Below are positions 55,126-64,000 of a stretch of DNA of 64,000 nt, one piece after another. Source of the stretch: Methylocystis sp. IM3 (GTDB lineage: Bacteria; Pseudomonadota; Alphaproteobacteria; Rhizobiales; Beijerinckiaceae); contig NZ_JBBPBZ010000002.1 of NCBI RefSeq assembly GCF_038070105.1, forward strand, positions 3,578,501 to 3,642,500, read 5' to 3'. Below the pieces are notes generated by a model. The model ran no database searches, was not told the origin of the DNA, and saw only the letters and a list, made by a program, of their open reading frames with translations. The translations under genes were made by a program, and so were the position numbers. Position 1 is the first letter of the stretch; each line of letters starts with the position of its first letter.

Positions 55126-55738
55126 CCGCCGGCATGTCCCCCGCCCGCGCCCATTCCGCCGCGATTTCGAGATCGCTCAGAAAGCGCGCCCATTCCCTTT
55201 GCTTATCCTCTTCCCCCTTCAGGCGCAGCAGGAATGACGGGTGGATGGTGGCGATGAATTTCGCGCCCTGGTCGAGGTCGAGCAGTCGGCCCCGCAGCTC
55301 CGAGACCGGCTCGGCGCGGCCCAGAACGCCGCGAATCGCCGTGGCGCCCATGGCGACGACGAGCCCCGGCGCGACCAGGGCGCGCTCCTGTTCGAGCCAC
55401 CAGCGGCAGGCGTCGATTTCGCCGGCGTCGGGCCGCTTGTGCAGGCGCCGCTTGCCGCGCGGCTCGAATTTGAAATGCTTGACCGCATTGGTGACGAAGC
55501 ACTGTTCGCGCGGGAGATGGACCTTGGTTAGCGCCTTGTCGAGCAACCGGCCGGCGGGACCGACGAAGGGCCGGCCCGAACGATCCTCGAGATCGCCGGG
55601 CTGCTCGCCGACAACCATCACCCGCGCGCCGCGCGGCCCTTCGCCCGGCACGGCCTGGGTGGCGTTCCTGTAGAGCGGGCAGCGGGTGCAGACCTCTTCC
55701 TCGCCGGCGAGCGCGGCAAGGGTCATGAACTCGGACAT
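55109..55738 (-). CDS. udgX: UdgX-type uracil-DNA-binding protein
   Basis: A 209-residue uracil-DNA glycosylase superfamily member. Motif A is GEQPGD (44-49). The KRRxH loop, KRRLH at 96-100, contains His100, the residue that in Mycobacterium UdgX forms a covalent bond with the abasic site after uracil is cut. Motif B is in ATIHPSFLLRL. CTRC (17-20) and C111 are candidate Fe-S ligands. The KRRxH loop separates UdgX from ordinary family 4 UDG. It would mark or hold uracil sites in DNA, perhaps shielding them; function in vivo is not settled. Confidence 0.9.
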   Translation of the reverse strand: MSEFMTLAALAGEEEVCTRCPLYRNATQAVPGEGPRGARVMVVGEQPGDLEDRSGRPFVGPAGRLLDKALTKVHLPREQCFVTNAVKHFKFEPRGKRRLHKRPDAGEIDACRWWLEQERALVAPGLVVAMGATAIRGVLGRAEPVSELRGRLLDLDQGAKFIATIHPSFLLRLKGEEDKQREWARFLSDLEIAAEWARAGDMPADAPGS

Positions 55739-55905
55739 GGGGAGTAAACGTTGGCCGGGGCCGCTTCGTTCGTCTGGAAAAAACCAGCCCCGGCCCCAAA
55801 AGCCTGCACCGCACTTCGGCCTCGCATTTTTCGAATTTCGCGCTAAGGGGGAGCGGCCGGAAGGGGCGGCCGCATCCGCCTCATGCGACGAGGGGAGAAA
55901 TAGTC

Positions 55906-56643
55906 ATGTTCGATCTGACAGGAAAAACGGCGCTCGTAACCGGCGCGAGCGGCGGCATCGGCAAGGACATCGCCCGCGCCCTCGTCGCGGCGGGCGCGAC
56001 CGTGGCGCTCTCCGGCACGCGCCGCGAGGCGCTGGAGGCGCTCGCCGCCGAGATCGGCGGAACGACGCATGTCCTGCCCTGCAACCTCGCCGACCGCGAG
56101 GAGACGGAAAAGCTCGCGCCCGCGGCCGAGGCGGCGATGGGCGGCGTCGATATTCTCGTCAACAACGCCGGCATCACCCGCGACGGGCTCTTCATGCGCC
56201 TGAAGGACGAGGATTGGGAGACGGTCCTCAACGTCAATCTCACCTCCGCCTTCCGCCTGTCGCGCGCCGTGCTGCGCGGCATGATGAAGAAGCGATTCGG
56301 CCGCATCATCGGCATCACGTCCGTCGTCGGCGTCACCGGCAATCCGGGGCAGGGGAATTACGCGGCCGCCAAGGCGGGCATGATCGGCATGTCGAAATCG
56401 CTTGCCGCCGAGGTCGCCTCGCGCGGCGTCACGGTCAATTGCGTGGCGCCCGGCTTCATCGAAAGCCCCATGACCGACGCGCTGAACGACGCGCAGAAGG
56501 AGCGCATTCTCGCCGCCGTTCCCGCCGGCCGGCTGGGGACGGGCGCCGACGTCGCCGCCGCCGTGGTCTATCTCGCGAGCGCCGAGGCGGGCTATGTGAC
56601 GGGCCAGACGCTGCATGTGAACGGCGGGATGGCGATGATCTGA
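55906..56643 (+). CDS. fabG: 3-oxoacyl-ACP reductase
   Basis: A 245-residue short-chain dehydrogenase. NADPH site TGASGGIGKDIA, NNAGITRDG, catalytic Ser in ITSVVGVTGNPGQ and YAAAK with Tyr and Lys, then NCVAPGFIESPMTDALN. GGGGAGAAATAG precedes the ATG. First gene of fabG-acpP-fabF; a 283-base gap before acpP. Confidence 0.97.
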   Translation: MFDLTGKTALVTGASGGIGKDIARALVAAGATVALSGTRREALEALAAEIGGTTHVLPCNLADREETEKLAPAAEAAMGGVDILVNNAGITRDGLFMRLKDEDWETVLNVNLTSAFRLSRAVLRGMMKKRFGRIIGITSVVGVTGNPGQGNYAAAKAGMIGMSKSLAAEVASRGVTVNCVAPGFIESPMTDALNDAQKERILAAVPAGRLGTGADVAAAVVYLASAEAGYVTGQTLHVNGGMAMI

Positions 56644-56926
56644 CGCGGCGGCGTTTTTGCCCTGGGATAAAGCGCGGCGCGCGGCGTCTTTTCGCAGCGC
56701 GCGCCCCTTCCGGCCCTCTCGCCAACCTGATTGAAGTATGTTACCAGACCGACGCCGCGAGAGGGGCGGCGCCGCCCTCATCCCCGACATCAGGCCCGAG
56801 CGCCATTCTGGCCGCGCCGCTTGGGGAATGGGCTGGCGCATATGAATCTTAGGGAGAAAACGGCGAGCGGGCGAATCCTGCGGCGCCGTCATCGGTGCGA
56901 GCACCATAGCAATAGGGACGAAATCA

Positions 56927-57166
56927 ATGAGCGATGTCGCCGAGCGCGTGAAGAAGATCGTTGTGGAACACCTCGGCGTCGAGCCTGAGAAGGTCGTCGA
57001 CAAGGCGAATTTCATCGACGATCTGGGCGCGGACTCGCTCGACACGGTCGAGCTGGTCATGGCCTTCGAGGAAGAATTCGGCGTCGAGATCCCGGACGAT
57101 GCGGCCGAGACCATCGTGACGGTCGGCGACGCCGTGAAGTTCCTCGAGAAGGCCAAGGCCGCCTGA
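56927..57166 (+). CDS. acpP: Acyl carrier protein
   Basis: A 79-residue acidic protein carrying 4'-phosphopantetheine on the serine in [19 protein letters not shown]. It shuttles acyl chains for fatty acid synthesis and lipid A. AGGGACGAAATCA lies before the ATG. A strong terminator directly follows, so the abundant acpP transcript is separated from fabF. Confidence 0.98.
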   Translation: MSDVAERVKKIVVEHLGVEPEKVVDKANFIDDLGADSLDTVELVMAFEEEFGVEIPDDAAETIVTVGDAVKFLEKAKAA

Positions 57167-57184
57167 TTTCGGAACATCGACGCG

Positions 57185-57216
57185 AAAGCGCGCCGGCCGA
57201 CCGCCGCGCGCTTTTT
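57185..57216 (+). terminator. Rho-independent terminator after acpP
   Basis: AAAGCGCGC and GCGCGCTTT pair with an inner CGG...CCG, followed by TTTTT (57212-57216). It lies 19 bases after the acpP stop. Confidence 0.8.
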
Positions 57217-57280
57217 GCTTCCGCCCCGCCCGGCGCACGGGCGGGCCTTTATCCTTCCCATCTGAATTAGAGAGCAAGCC

Positions 57281-58543
57281 ATGCGCAGGGTGGTCGTCAC
57301 CGGGCTTGGCGTCGTGTCGCCTCTGGGCTGCGGCGTCGAAACGAATTGGCGGCGGTTGGTTGCCGGCGAGCACGGATTCCGCCGCATCGACACATTCGAG
57401 GTCGACGACCTTCCCTGCCAGATCGCGGCGATGATCCCGCGCGGCGACGGCTCCAACGGCTCCTTCAACGCGGACCAGTGGTTCGACCCCAAGGAGCAGC
57501 GCAAGGTCGACGATTTCATCGTCTATGGCGCGGCCGCCGCGACGCAGGCGCTCGCCGACGCGGGCTGGACGGCCGACACGCCCGAGAAGCAGGAGGCAAC
57601 CGGCGTCCTGATCGGCTCCGGCATCGGCGGCCTCGGCGGCATTTACGAGACCTCGCTCACCCTGAAGGAGAAGGGCCCGCGCCGCGTGTCGCCCTTCTTC
57701 GTCTCGGGCCGCATCATCAATCTCGTGGCCGGCTACGTCTCGATCATGCACAATCTGAAAGGCCCGAACCACGCGGTGGTGACGGCCTGCGCCACCGGCA
57801 CCCACGCCATCGGCGACGCCGCGCGCATCATCGCCATGGGCGACGCCGACGTGATGGTCGCGGGCGGCGCCGAATCGCCGGTCAACCGCATCGGCGTCGC
57901 GGGCTTCGCCGCCTGCCGCGCTCTCTCGACCGGCTTCAACGACCGGCCGGCCGACGCCTCTCGCCCCTATGACAAGGACCGCGACGGCTTCGTGCTCGGC
58001 GAGGGCGCGGGCTGCGTCGTCCTCGAGGACTATGAGCACGCCAAGGCGCGCGGCGCGCGCATCTATTGCGAGCTCATCGGCTATGGCATGTCGGGCGACG
58101 CCCACCACATCACGGCGCCCTCGCCCGAGGGCGACGGCGCCTATCGCTGCATGAAGATGGCGCTGAAGCGTTCGGAGATTTCCGTCGCCGACATCGACTA
58201 TGTGAACGCCCACGGCACCTCGACGCCGCTCGGCGACGAGATCGAACTCAAGGCCGTCGAGCGGCTGATCGGCAATGTCGAACCGAGACTCTCCATGTCC
58301 TCCACCAAATCGGCGGTGGGGCATCTTCTCGGGGGCGCGGGCGCGGTGGAGGCGGTGTTCACCATCCTCGCCATGACCAACAACGCCGCCCCGCCGACGC
58401 GCAATCTCGACAATCCTTCCGTCGAGACCGCGATCGACCTCGTTCCCAAAAAGGCGCGGGAGCGCGAGATCAATGTGGCGCTGTCGAATTCCTTCGGCTT
58501 CGGCGGCACCAACGCCTCGCTGCTGTTCCGCAAGCTCGGCTAG
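57281..58543 (+). CDS. fabF: 3-oxoacyl-ACP synthase II
   Basis: A 420-residue condensing enzyme. Catalytic cysteine lies in VVTACATGTHAIGDA, histidines in NAHGTSTPLGD and KSAVGHLLGGAG, and C-terminal NSFGFGGTNASLLF. ATG 57281. Elongates malonyl-ACP with acyl-ACP and governs temperature-dependent cis-vaccenate formation in relatives. Confidence 0.97.
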   Translation: MRRVVVTGLGVVSPLGCGVETNWRRLVAGEHGFRRIDTFEVDDLPCQIAAMIPRGDGSNGSFNADQWFDPKEQRKVDDFIVYGAAAATQALADAGWTADTPEKQEATGVLIGSGIGGLGGIYETSLTLKEKGPRRVSPFFVSGRIINLVAGYVSIMHNLKGPNHAVVTACATGTHAIGDAARIIAMGDADVMVAGGAESPVNRIGVAGFAACRALSTGFNDRPADASRPYDKDRDGFVLGEGAGCVVLEDYEHAKARGARIYCELIGYGMSGDAHHITAPSPEGDGAYRCMKMALKRSEISVADIDYVNAHGTSTPLGDEIELKAVERLIGNVEPRLSMSSTKSAVGHLLGGAGAVEAVFTILAMTNNAAPPTRNLDNPSVETAIDLVPKKAREREINVALSNSFGFGGTNASLLFRKLG

Positions 58544-58680
58544 GACTTTCCGCGTTCTGCGGACTCCATCCCTGGGTTCCTGGGGATAATTCGGGCGGAG
58601 GCGCTTTGTCCGGAGCGGGCAAGGCTTGCGCTCCTGAATTCGCCACAATGACCCCTAGTGTGTACGGCTGCGGTTTTGCC

Positions 58681-58703
58681 CCCGCGGGATCGAGTCCCGC
58701 GGG
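58681..58703 (+). other. 9-bp hairpin upstream of mltG
   Basis: CCCGCGGGA and TCCCGCGGG pair around the loop TCGAG, about 30-50 bases before the mltG start. With no T-run, it may be a leader structure or a weak terminator for fabF. Confidence 0.45.
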
Positions 58704-58733
58704 TTCCCGGCTCCGTGTCCGGCTTCAGTTGGC

Positions 58734-61025
58734 GTGATGACGATGATGAGCGACGAGACCGGCGACAAGCCGACCCCTGAGGACGACACCGCCCAGGCCA
58801 AGGGCCGCGAAGCGAGTAGCGGGTCGGCCCCGCCGGCCGAACCTGGCGCAGGCGGCGCGGGCGCCCCCGAAACGCCAAGCGCAGCGCCGCCTGCCTCTCC
58901 CGCGCCAATAGCGGGGCCGGAGGAAACCCCAGAGGCGAAGCCGGTCGAAGCGGCTGCTTCCGAAAAGGCCGCGTCGCAAGCGGCCGCGGAGGCGCCGAAG
59001 CCCGAAACGGGGCCAGCCGACTCCGCCGCCGAAACCGGTCCAGCCGAGCCCATCCCGGCCTCACCCGAGCCGCTCGAGCCTAAAAGCGCCGAGCCCGCCC
59101 CGGCGCAGCCCGCCCTTTCAAAGCCGGCCGCGCCCTCGGAGCGGGAAGGCGAGAAAACTGGCGGGTCCATCTTCAGCCGCCGCGCCACCCTTCAGGCCGC
59201 CCGGCAGACCCTCCAGCCGGAAGCGCCCCCGGCCCCGCCCAGGAAAAAGAAGAAGCGCCGCGACGGCACGCTCTCGGTGATGAGCGGCTTTCTGAGCTTC
59301 ATGCTCGTGGCGCTGGTCGCCGGCGTCTTCGGCGTCATCGCCGTGCTGCACAAGCTCAAGGAGCCGGGTCCGCTCGCCGCCGACAAGATCGTTTATCTGC
59401 CCCCGCGCAGCGACGTGCCGGAAATGCTGGCGCAGCTCCAGCGCGAGGGCGTCATCGACAGTCCGTCGCTGATGAATTTCGCCGTGCTCGTCGAGGGCGC
59501 GCGCGGCAAGCTGAAGCCCGGCGAATATGTCTTCAAGAAGCAGGCGAGCCTGCGCGACGTGATCGACGCCCTCGTCGCCGGGCGCCAGCTCATGCACACG
59601 CTGACCATTCCGGAAGGATTGACGAGCGAGCAGATCCTCGAACGGCTGCGCGACTCCGACCTCCTCGCCGGCGATATTCTCGAAGCGCCAAAGGAAGGCG
59701 CGCTGCTGCCCGAAACCTACAAGTTTCCGCGCGGCTTCCCGCGCAGCAAGCTCATCGTCAAGATGCAGGAGGACCAGCGCAAGCTCGTCGATCAGATCTG
59801 GGCGAAGCGCGCCAAGGACCTCCCGCTGCGGTCGCCCTACGAGCTCGTGATTCTCGCCTCCATCGTCGAGAAGGAGACCGGCAAGGCCGAGGAGCGGCCG
59901 CGCGTCGCCGCCGTCTTCACGAACCGCCTGCGCAAGGGCATGCGACTGCAATCCGATCCGACGATCGTTTACGGCCTCGTCGGCGGCAAGGCGACGCTCG
60001 GGCGCGGCATCATGCGCTCGGAAATCGAGAAATGGACGCCCTACAACACCTACGCCATTGACGGCCTGCCGTCGGGTCCGATCGCCAATCCGGGCAAGGC
60101 GGCGCTGGAGGCGGTCGCCAACCCGGCAAACACCCGTGACCTCTATTTCGTCGCGGACGGCACGGGAGGCCATGTCTTCGCCGAGTCGCTCGACCAGCAT
60201 TCGCGCAACGTCCAGAACTGGCGCCGCATCGAGCAGGAGCAGAAGGCGAAGGCCGGCGAGGGGATCGACCAGAGCGCGCCGGCCGCCGTCCCGCCGCCCG
60301 CCCCCCCCAAAAGCGACAAGCCCGACAAGCGCACCCAGGCGCCGATCGGCCGGATGATCGCGCTCGGCGCCCGGCACGAGGATTATCCCGCCTCGCGCGA
60401 GATGGCGGCGGATGACGGGCCAACCCACCGGATCGGCAAATTCTCTCCCGCCGGCGCGGCCTTTTTCCTCGGCGGATACGAGGATCCGACCGCCGACGCC
60501 ACGCCGCGGCCCGCGCGGCTGCGGGTCGCAAGGCCCTATTTCACCGAGCCCGTGGCCCAGCCCAAGGGGCCTGCGAACGGCTTCGATCCCACCCTGCTCG
60601 CGGCGCGCGCGGCGCCCGAGGGCGAGGGCGAGGAAGAAGGCGCGCTTGGCCCGGACATGCTGGCCCGCGAGAGCGCCGACGGCAAGGCGCTGCCCGACGG
60701 CCCGGGAGACATTGCGCTTTATCCCGTTTCGCCCGCGCGGCGCGCCGAACTCAAGGCCCGCGCCGCCCGGCTCGGCCTCGCGACCGGCTCGGACGACGCG
60801 CCGACCGACGCGCTGGTCGATCGGACGGCGCCGGAAGAGACGCCCGTCCCCGCCCCCGCGCGCGTCGCCGACGGGGCCGCCCCGCTGGCGCTCGCGCCCG
60901 CGCCGCAGCGCGCCCGCCCGCGCGCCTTCGACGCCTCCGAGGGCACCCCGCTCGATCCGCTGCGCGACAAGAGCTGGGACCTCACCTCGGCCAAGACTGT
61001 TCCCTCGGCGGCCAGCATTCGCTGA
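58734..61025 (+). CDS. mltG: Endolytic murein transglycosylase MltG with long disordered ends
   Basis: A 763-residue inner-membrane lytic transglycosylase that cuts nascent glycan strands and so sets their length. Residues 1-180 are Pro/Ala/Glu-rich with a basic end (RKKKKRRDG); the membrane helix is 184-206; the LysM-like and YceG catalytic domains follow (about 215-500). The conserved IVEKET motif is at 377-382, followed by VFTNRLRKGMRLQSDPTIVYG. The last 250 residues (after 510) are a Pro/Ala/Arg-rich tail absent from typical MltG of 330-400 residues. Several in-frame ATGs cluster at 58734-58746. Confidence 0.9.
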   Translation: MMTMMSDETGDKPTPEDDTAQAKGREASSGSAPPAEPGAGGAGAPETPSAAPPASPAPIAGPEETPEAKPVEAAASEKAASQAAAEAPKPETGPADSAAETGPAEPIPASPEPLEPKSAEPAPAQPALSKPAAPSEREGEKTGGSIFSRRATLQAARQTLQPEAPPAPPRKKKKRRDGTLSVMSGFLSFMLVALVAGVFGVIAVLHKLKEPGPLAADKIVYLPPRSDVPEMLAQLQREGVIDSPSLMNFAVLVEGARGKLKPGEYVFKKQASLRDVIDALVAGRQLMHTLTIPEGLTSEQILERLRDSDLLAGDILEAPKEGALLPETYKFPRGFPRSKLIVKMQEDQRKLVDQIWAKRAKDLPLRSPYELVILASIVEKETGKAEERPRVAAVFTNRLRKGMRLQSDPTIVYGLVGGKATLGRGIMRSEIEKWTPYNTYAIDGLPSGPIANPGKAALEAVANPANTRDLYFVADGTGGHVFAESLDQHSRNVQNWRRIEQEQKAKAGEGIDQSAPAAVPPPAPPKSDKPDKRTQAPIGRMIALGARHEDYPASREMAADDGPTHRIGKFSPAGAAFFLGGYEDPTADATPRPARLRVARPYFTEPVAQPKGPANGFDPTLLAARAAPEGEGEEEGALGPDMLARESADGKALPDGPGDIALYPVSPARRAELKARAARLGLATGSDDAPTDALVDRTAPEETPVPAPARVADGAAPLALAPAPQRARPRAFDASEGTPLDPLRDKSWDLTSAKTVPSAASIR

Positions 61026-61050
61026 CGCCGCAGCAAACCGGAGCGCGCCG

Positions 61051-61938
61051 ATGACCGTCGCAAGCATGACTGGATTCGCCCGCGCGCGCGGCAGCCTCGG
61101 CGCCTGGAGCTACGCCTGGGAGCTCAAAAGCGTCAACGCCAAGGGCCTCGATCTCCGGGTCCGGGTTCCGCCCGGTTTCGACGCCGTGGAGATCAAGGCG
61201 CGCGCCGCGCTTTCGGCTCGCCTGACGCGCGGCTCCGTCTTCGCGAGCCTGTCCGCCCAACGGCTCGAGGCGCAGGGCGTCGCGCGGATCAATCGCGCGG
61301 CCCTCGACAAGCTGCTCGCGGCGCTCGACGACGTGCCTCTGCATGCGAGCCTTGGGCCGGCGTCACTCGACGGCCTGCTCGCCGTCCGGGGCGTCGTCGA
61401 AATCTCGGAGCCCGAGGACAACGAGGCCGAGCGCGCGGCGCTCGAAAGCAGCGTTCTCGCCGCGCTCGGGACCGCGCTCGACTCCCTGCTCGCCGCTCGC
61501 GAGGCCGAGGGGCAGGCGCTCGCCGCCGTGCTCCGGTCGCGGCTGACGCGCATCGGCGCGCTCGCCGCCGAGGCGGACGCCCTGCCGGGCCGCCATCCCG
61601 AGGCCGTGCGCCATCGTCTGGCGCAGCAGGTGGCGCGTCTGCTCGAAAGCGCCGAGGGGCTCGACCCGAACCGCCTCCATCAGGAGGCCGTGCTGCTCGC
61701 CGTGAAATCGGATATCCGCGAGGAGCTCGACCGGCTCGTCGCCCATGTCGCGGCGGGGGAAAAACTGCTGCGCGACGGTGGCCCCGTCGGGCGCCGGCTC
61801 GATTTCCTCGCCCAGGAGCTTTCCCGGGAAACCAACACGCTCTGCGCCAAATCCAACGATCCGGCGCTGACGGCCATCGGGCTGGATCTCAAGATCGACG
61901 TCGAGCAACTGCGTGAACAGGTGCAAAACATCGAATGA
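61051..61938 (+). CDS. YicC/YloC-family endoribonuclease
   Basis: A 295-residue protein with the diagnostic N-terminus TVASMTGFARARGSLGAWSYAWELKSVNAKGLDLRVRVP and C-terminus GRRLDFLAQELSRETNTLCAKSNDPALTAIGLDLKIDVEQLREQVQNIE. YicC degrades the small RNA RyhB in E. coli; other targets are unknown. ATG 61051, 25 bases after mltG. Followed by gmk, the usual alphaproteobacterial pairing. Confidence 0.94.
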   Translation: MTVASMTGFARARGSLGAWSYAWELKSVNAKGLDLRVRVPPGFDAVEIKARAALSARLTRGSVFASLSAQRLEAQGVARINRAALDKLLAALDDVPLHASLGPASLDGLLAVRGVVEISEPEDNEAERAALESSVLAALGTALDSLLAAREAEGQALAAVLRSRLTRIGALAAEADALPGRHPEAVRHRLAQQVARLLESAEGLDPNRLHQEAVLLAVKSDIREELDRLVAHVAAGEKLLRDGGPVGRRLDFLAQELSRETNTLCAKSNDPALTAIGLDLKIDVEQLREQVQNIE

Positions 61939-62011
61939 ACCCGTGCGACGGTTGAAAGAAACGCCCTAATTTCTTATTGGCGGTAACCCGCATCCCGAGA
62001 CCCCCGCCGAC

Positions 62012-62653
62012 ATGGATCACACACCTCCGCTGCGCCGCGGCGTCGTTCTCATCCTTTCCTCGCCCTCCGGCGCCGGCAAGACCACGCTGACGCGGATGCT
62101 GCTTCAGGATCGGGACCTCGACCTCACCTTATCGATTTCCGTGACGACGCGGGCCCGCCGGTCGAGCGAGGTGGACGGCATTCATTACCGCTTCATCAAC
62201 GAGCGCCAGTTCGTCGTCATGCGCGACGCCGGCGAACTTCTGGAATGGGCGGAGGTGCACGGCAATTTCTACGGAACGCCGCGCGCGCCGGTCGAGGCGA
62301 CGCTCGCCCAGGGCCGGGACTGCCTCTTCGACATCGATTATCAGGGCACGCGGCAGGTGCGCGAGAAGATGGGCGCCGACGCCGTCACCGTCTTCATCCT
62401 ACCGCCGTCGATGAAGGAGCTGCGCGCCCGCCTGGAGCGCCGCGCCGAGGACGCAACCGAGGTGATCGAGCGCCGGCTGGAGAATGCGCGCAAGGAAATC
62501 CAGCGCTGGAAGGACTACGACTATGTGATCGTCAACGACGATCTCCAGCGTTCCTTCGACGATCTGATCGCCATATTGCGCGCCGAACGCCAGCGCCGGC
62601 CGCGGCAGGCGCACGGCATAGAGGCTTTCGTCGACAGGCTCCTGAGCGAGTAG
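62012..62653 (+). CDS. gmk: Guanylate kinase
   Basis: A 213-residue enzyme phosphorylating GMP to GDP. P-loop SSPSGAGKTTLTRML; GMP-binding VTTRARRSSEVDGIHY and EWAEVHGNFYGTPR; DIDYQGTRQVREK; lid RLERRAEDATEVIERRL. Closely follows yicC. Confidence 0.97.
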   Translation: MDHTPPLRRGVVLILSSPSGAGKTTLTRMLLQDRDLDLTLSISVTTRARRSSEVDGIHYRFINERQFVVMRDAGELLEWAEVHGNFYGTPRAPVEATLAQGRDCLFDIDYQGTRQVREKMGADAVTVFILPPSMKELRARLERRAEDATEVIERRLENARKEIQRWKDYDYVIVNDDLQRSFDDLIAILRAERQRRPRQAHGIEAFVDRLLSE

Positions 62654-62685
62654 AAAGCGGCGCCATCCGCGCTATTCTGGAGGCC

Positions 62686-63045
62686 ATGCACGCACTCCTC
62701 CTCAAACGCGTCTATGAGCCCCCCGAGAAAGACGACGGCGCGCGCGTGCTCGTCGACCGGCTGTGGCCGCGCGGGCTGACCAAGGAAAAGGCCGCTCTCG
62801 ACCATTGGGCGAAAGAGGTCGCCCCCAGCAACGAGTTACGCCGCTGGTTCGGCCATCGCCCCGACCGCTGGGAGGAATTTGCCGCGCGCTACCGCGAGGA
62901 GCTCGAGGCTCCGCCGGCGCAGGCGGAGATCGCGGCGATTCGCCGCCTCCTGCGGCAGGGCAGGGTCACGCTCCTTTACGCCGCCCATGACGAAGCGCAA
63001 AACAACGCCGTCGTGCTGCGTGAGGCGCTGCGCAAGCCTCACTGA
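62686..63045 (+). CDS. DUF488 family protein
   Basis: A 119-residue protein with the DUF488 hallmark [70 protein letters not shown] and a C-terminal [18 protein letters not shown] segment. Crystal structures of relatives show a small alpha/beta fold; no activity is agreed. CTGGAGGCC precedes the ATG at 62686. It ends seven bases inside the convergent rsmA gene. Confidence 0.93.
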   Translation: MHALLLKRVYEPPEKDDGARVLVDRLWPRGLTKEKAALDHWAKEVAPSNELRRWFGHRPDRWEEFAARYREELEAPPAQAEIAAIRRLLRQGRVTLLYAAHDEAQNNAVVLREALRKPH

Positions 63046-63887
63046 GCCGTAAAGGCGTTGGCGAGCGCGACGAAGCCCGAAACGTCGATTTCCTCGGCGC
63101 GCTTGGTCTCCTCGATTCCGGCCCGCGCGAGCAGCGCCCCGGCGTCGACTCCAAGCGACTTCAGGCTTTGCCGCAGCATCTTGCGGCGCTGGCCGAAGGC
63201 GGCCTGCGTCACCCGCGCCAGCGCCCTCGCGTCGCAGGGCAGGGGCGCGGGGTTCGGGATGAGCTCAACGACCGAGGAGGTGACTTTCGGCGGCGGCGTG
63301 AAGGCCGCCGGCGACACGTCGAAGAGAATGCGGGCCTTCGTGCGCCAGCCGCACAGCACCGCGAGACGGCCGTAGTCGGCGCGGTTCTGCGGCGTGGCGA
63401 CGATCCGCAGCGCCACCTCTTTTTGAAACATCAGCACATAGCGGTCGAAGACCGACGGCCAGGGCTCCGCCTCGATCCAGCGCGCGAGCAGGGCGGTCGC
63501 GACATTATAGGGAAGATTGGCGCAGATGCGGGCGTTACGCGCCGCTCCCTGCGCACGCACGAGCGCCGCGAGGTCGATGTCGAGCGCGTCGCCCTCGATC
63601 ACGGTGAGACGCCCCGGGTAATGGGCGGCGATGTCGGCGAGCGCCGGCAGGCAGCGCGCGTCGCGCTCGATGGCGACGACGCGCGCCCCCTGCGCCAGAA
63701 GCGCGCGGGTGAGGCCGCCGGGGCCGGGGCCGATCTCGACGACGACCGTCTCGTCGAACGACCCGGCCGCCCGGGCGATCCGGCCCGTGAGGTTGAGGTC
63801 GAAAAGGAAATTCTGGCCGAGCGTCTTCTTCGCGTCGAGTCCATGGCGCGCGACGACCTCGCGCAGGGGCGGCAGGCTTTCGGTCAC
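63039..63887 (-). CDS. rsmA: 16S rRNA (adenine-1518/1519-N6)-dimethyltransferase
   Basis: A 282-residue KsgA enzyme that dimethylates two adenosines in helix 45 late in 30S assembly. Motifs: [48 protein letters not shown] and the target-adenine [11 protein letters not shown], with FQKEVALRI. The GTG start at 63887 overlaps the pdxA stop (GTGA), the classic pdxA-rsmA pair. Confidence 0.96.
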   Translation of the reverse strand: MTESLPPLREVVARHGLDAKKTLGQNFLFDLNLTGRIARAAGSFDETVVVEIGPGPGGLTRALLAQGARVVAIERDARCLPALADIAAHYPGRLTVIEGDALDIDLAALVRAQGAARNARICANLPYNVATALLARWIEAEPWPSVFDRYVLMFQKEVALRIVATPQNRADYGRLAVLCGWRTKARILFDVSPAAFTPPPKVTSSVVELIPNPAPLPCDARALARVTQAAFGQRRKMLRQSLKSLGVDAGALLARAGIEETKRAEEIDVSGFVALANAFTAQ

Positions 63888-64000
63888 GCGGTCATCCGTC
63901 CGGCGAGCTTGATCGCCTCGATGAGGCTTCTCGGGTCGGCGACGCCCTTGCCGGCGATGTCGAAGGCCGTGCCGTGATCGGGCGAGGTGCGCACGAAAGG
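63884..64000 (-). CDS. pdxA: 4-hydroxythreonine-4-phosphate dehydrogenase (3' end only)
   Basis: The last 38 residues of PdxA, cut by the window edge. [33 protein letters not shown] is the conserved C-terminus. PdxA oxidises 4-phosphohydroxy-threonine in the vitamin B6 pathway, complementary to pdxH at the other end of the window. Coupled to rsmA by a 4-base overlap. Confidence 0.93.
   Translation of the reverse strand, partial: PFVRTSPDHGTAFDIAGKGVADPRSLIEAIKLAGRMTA

Noticed and set aside
56740..56751. GTTACCAGACCG shared between the acpP leader and the etfB promoter (29312-29323)
   Set aside because: A 12-base match is notable, but the -35 context differs and a chance match in a 64-kb window cannot be ruled out.

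Overview
The window is a contiguous, gene-dense chromosomal segment of a high-GC alphaproteobacterium. Order-level signs are a class I lysyl-tRNA synthetase, the mitofilin-like/HemY pair, a TIGR02301 protein, the PhyR-NepR-EcfG general stress module, and lptB-rpoN-hpf-ptsN. Metabolic genes suggest a C1 or C2 user that makes polyhydroxybutyrate: malyl-CoA lyase, a second CitE-type lyase, a methylsuccinyl-CoA dehydrogenase-like enzyme, 3-hydroxybutyryl-CoA dehydrogenase, an R-specific enoyl-CoA hydratase, ETF and acetyl-CoA synthetase. A Rhizobiales methylotroph of the Methylocystis/Methylosinus type is a reasonable inference, but no methane or methanol oxidation gene lies here to prove it.

Layout. 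1-4.5 kb: truncated mntH, a phosphatase-Nudix fusion, pdxH with a TIGR02301 partner, and small envelope proteins. 4.6-9.3 kb: malyl-CoA lyase, then ffh-rpsP-rimM-trmD. 9.3-12.2 kb: a host-attachment-family protein, a small membrane protein and mcd. 12.3-18.8 kb (minus strand): a three-gene ABC-2 exporter, hemY and the mitofilin-like gene. 18.9-23.5 kb: CitE-like lyase, beta-carbonic anhydrase, HAD hydrolase, phaJ-like gene, ribF. 23.7-34.8 kb: ileS, a polysaccharide flippase, rhomboid protease, etfBA, hbd, moaA, and a beta-hydroxyacid dehydrogenase. 35-43.8 kb: lysS (class I), fabD, an exported deaminase, SOUL protein, acs, leuD. 44-48.2 kb: lptB-rpoN-hpf-ptsN. 48.2-50.6 kb: KGG stress protein, phyR, nepR-ecfG. 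50.7-55.7 kb: fumC, a lipoprotein hydrolase coupled to tspO, and a UdgX-type uracil-DNA-binding protein. 55.9-64 kb: fabG-acpP-fabF-mltG-yicC-gmk, DUF488, rsmA and truncated pdxA.

How it fits together. Methylsuccinyl-CoA dehydrogenase would pass electrons to EtfAB, and Hbd, PhaJ and the two CoA lyases surround acetyl-CoA/glyoxylate assimilation and PHB turnover. Hbd and mcd share TGC-N3-GCA inverted repeats upstream, which suggests a common (possibly PhaR-like) regulator. The stress module carries a full-consensus EcfG promoter in front of nepR-ecfG, and a near-consensus one in front of the neighbouring KGG gene. No mobile element, CRISPR array, rRNA or tRNA gene was found. The unusual items are the phosphatase-Nudix fusion, a deaminase with a twin-arginine-like leader, a Chloroflexus-like malyl-CoA lyase, the UdgX protein, and the shared operator-like repeats.
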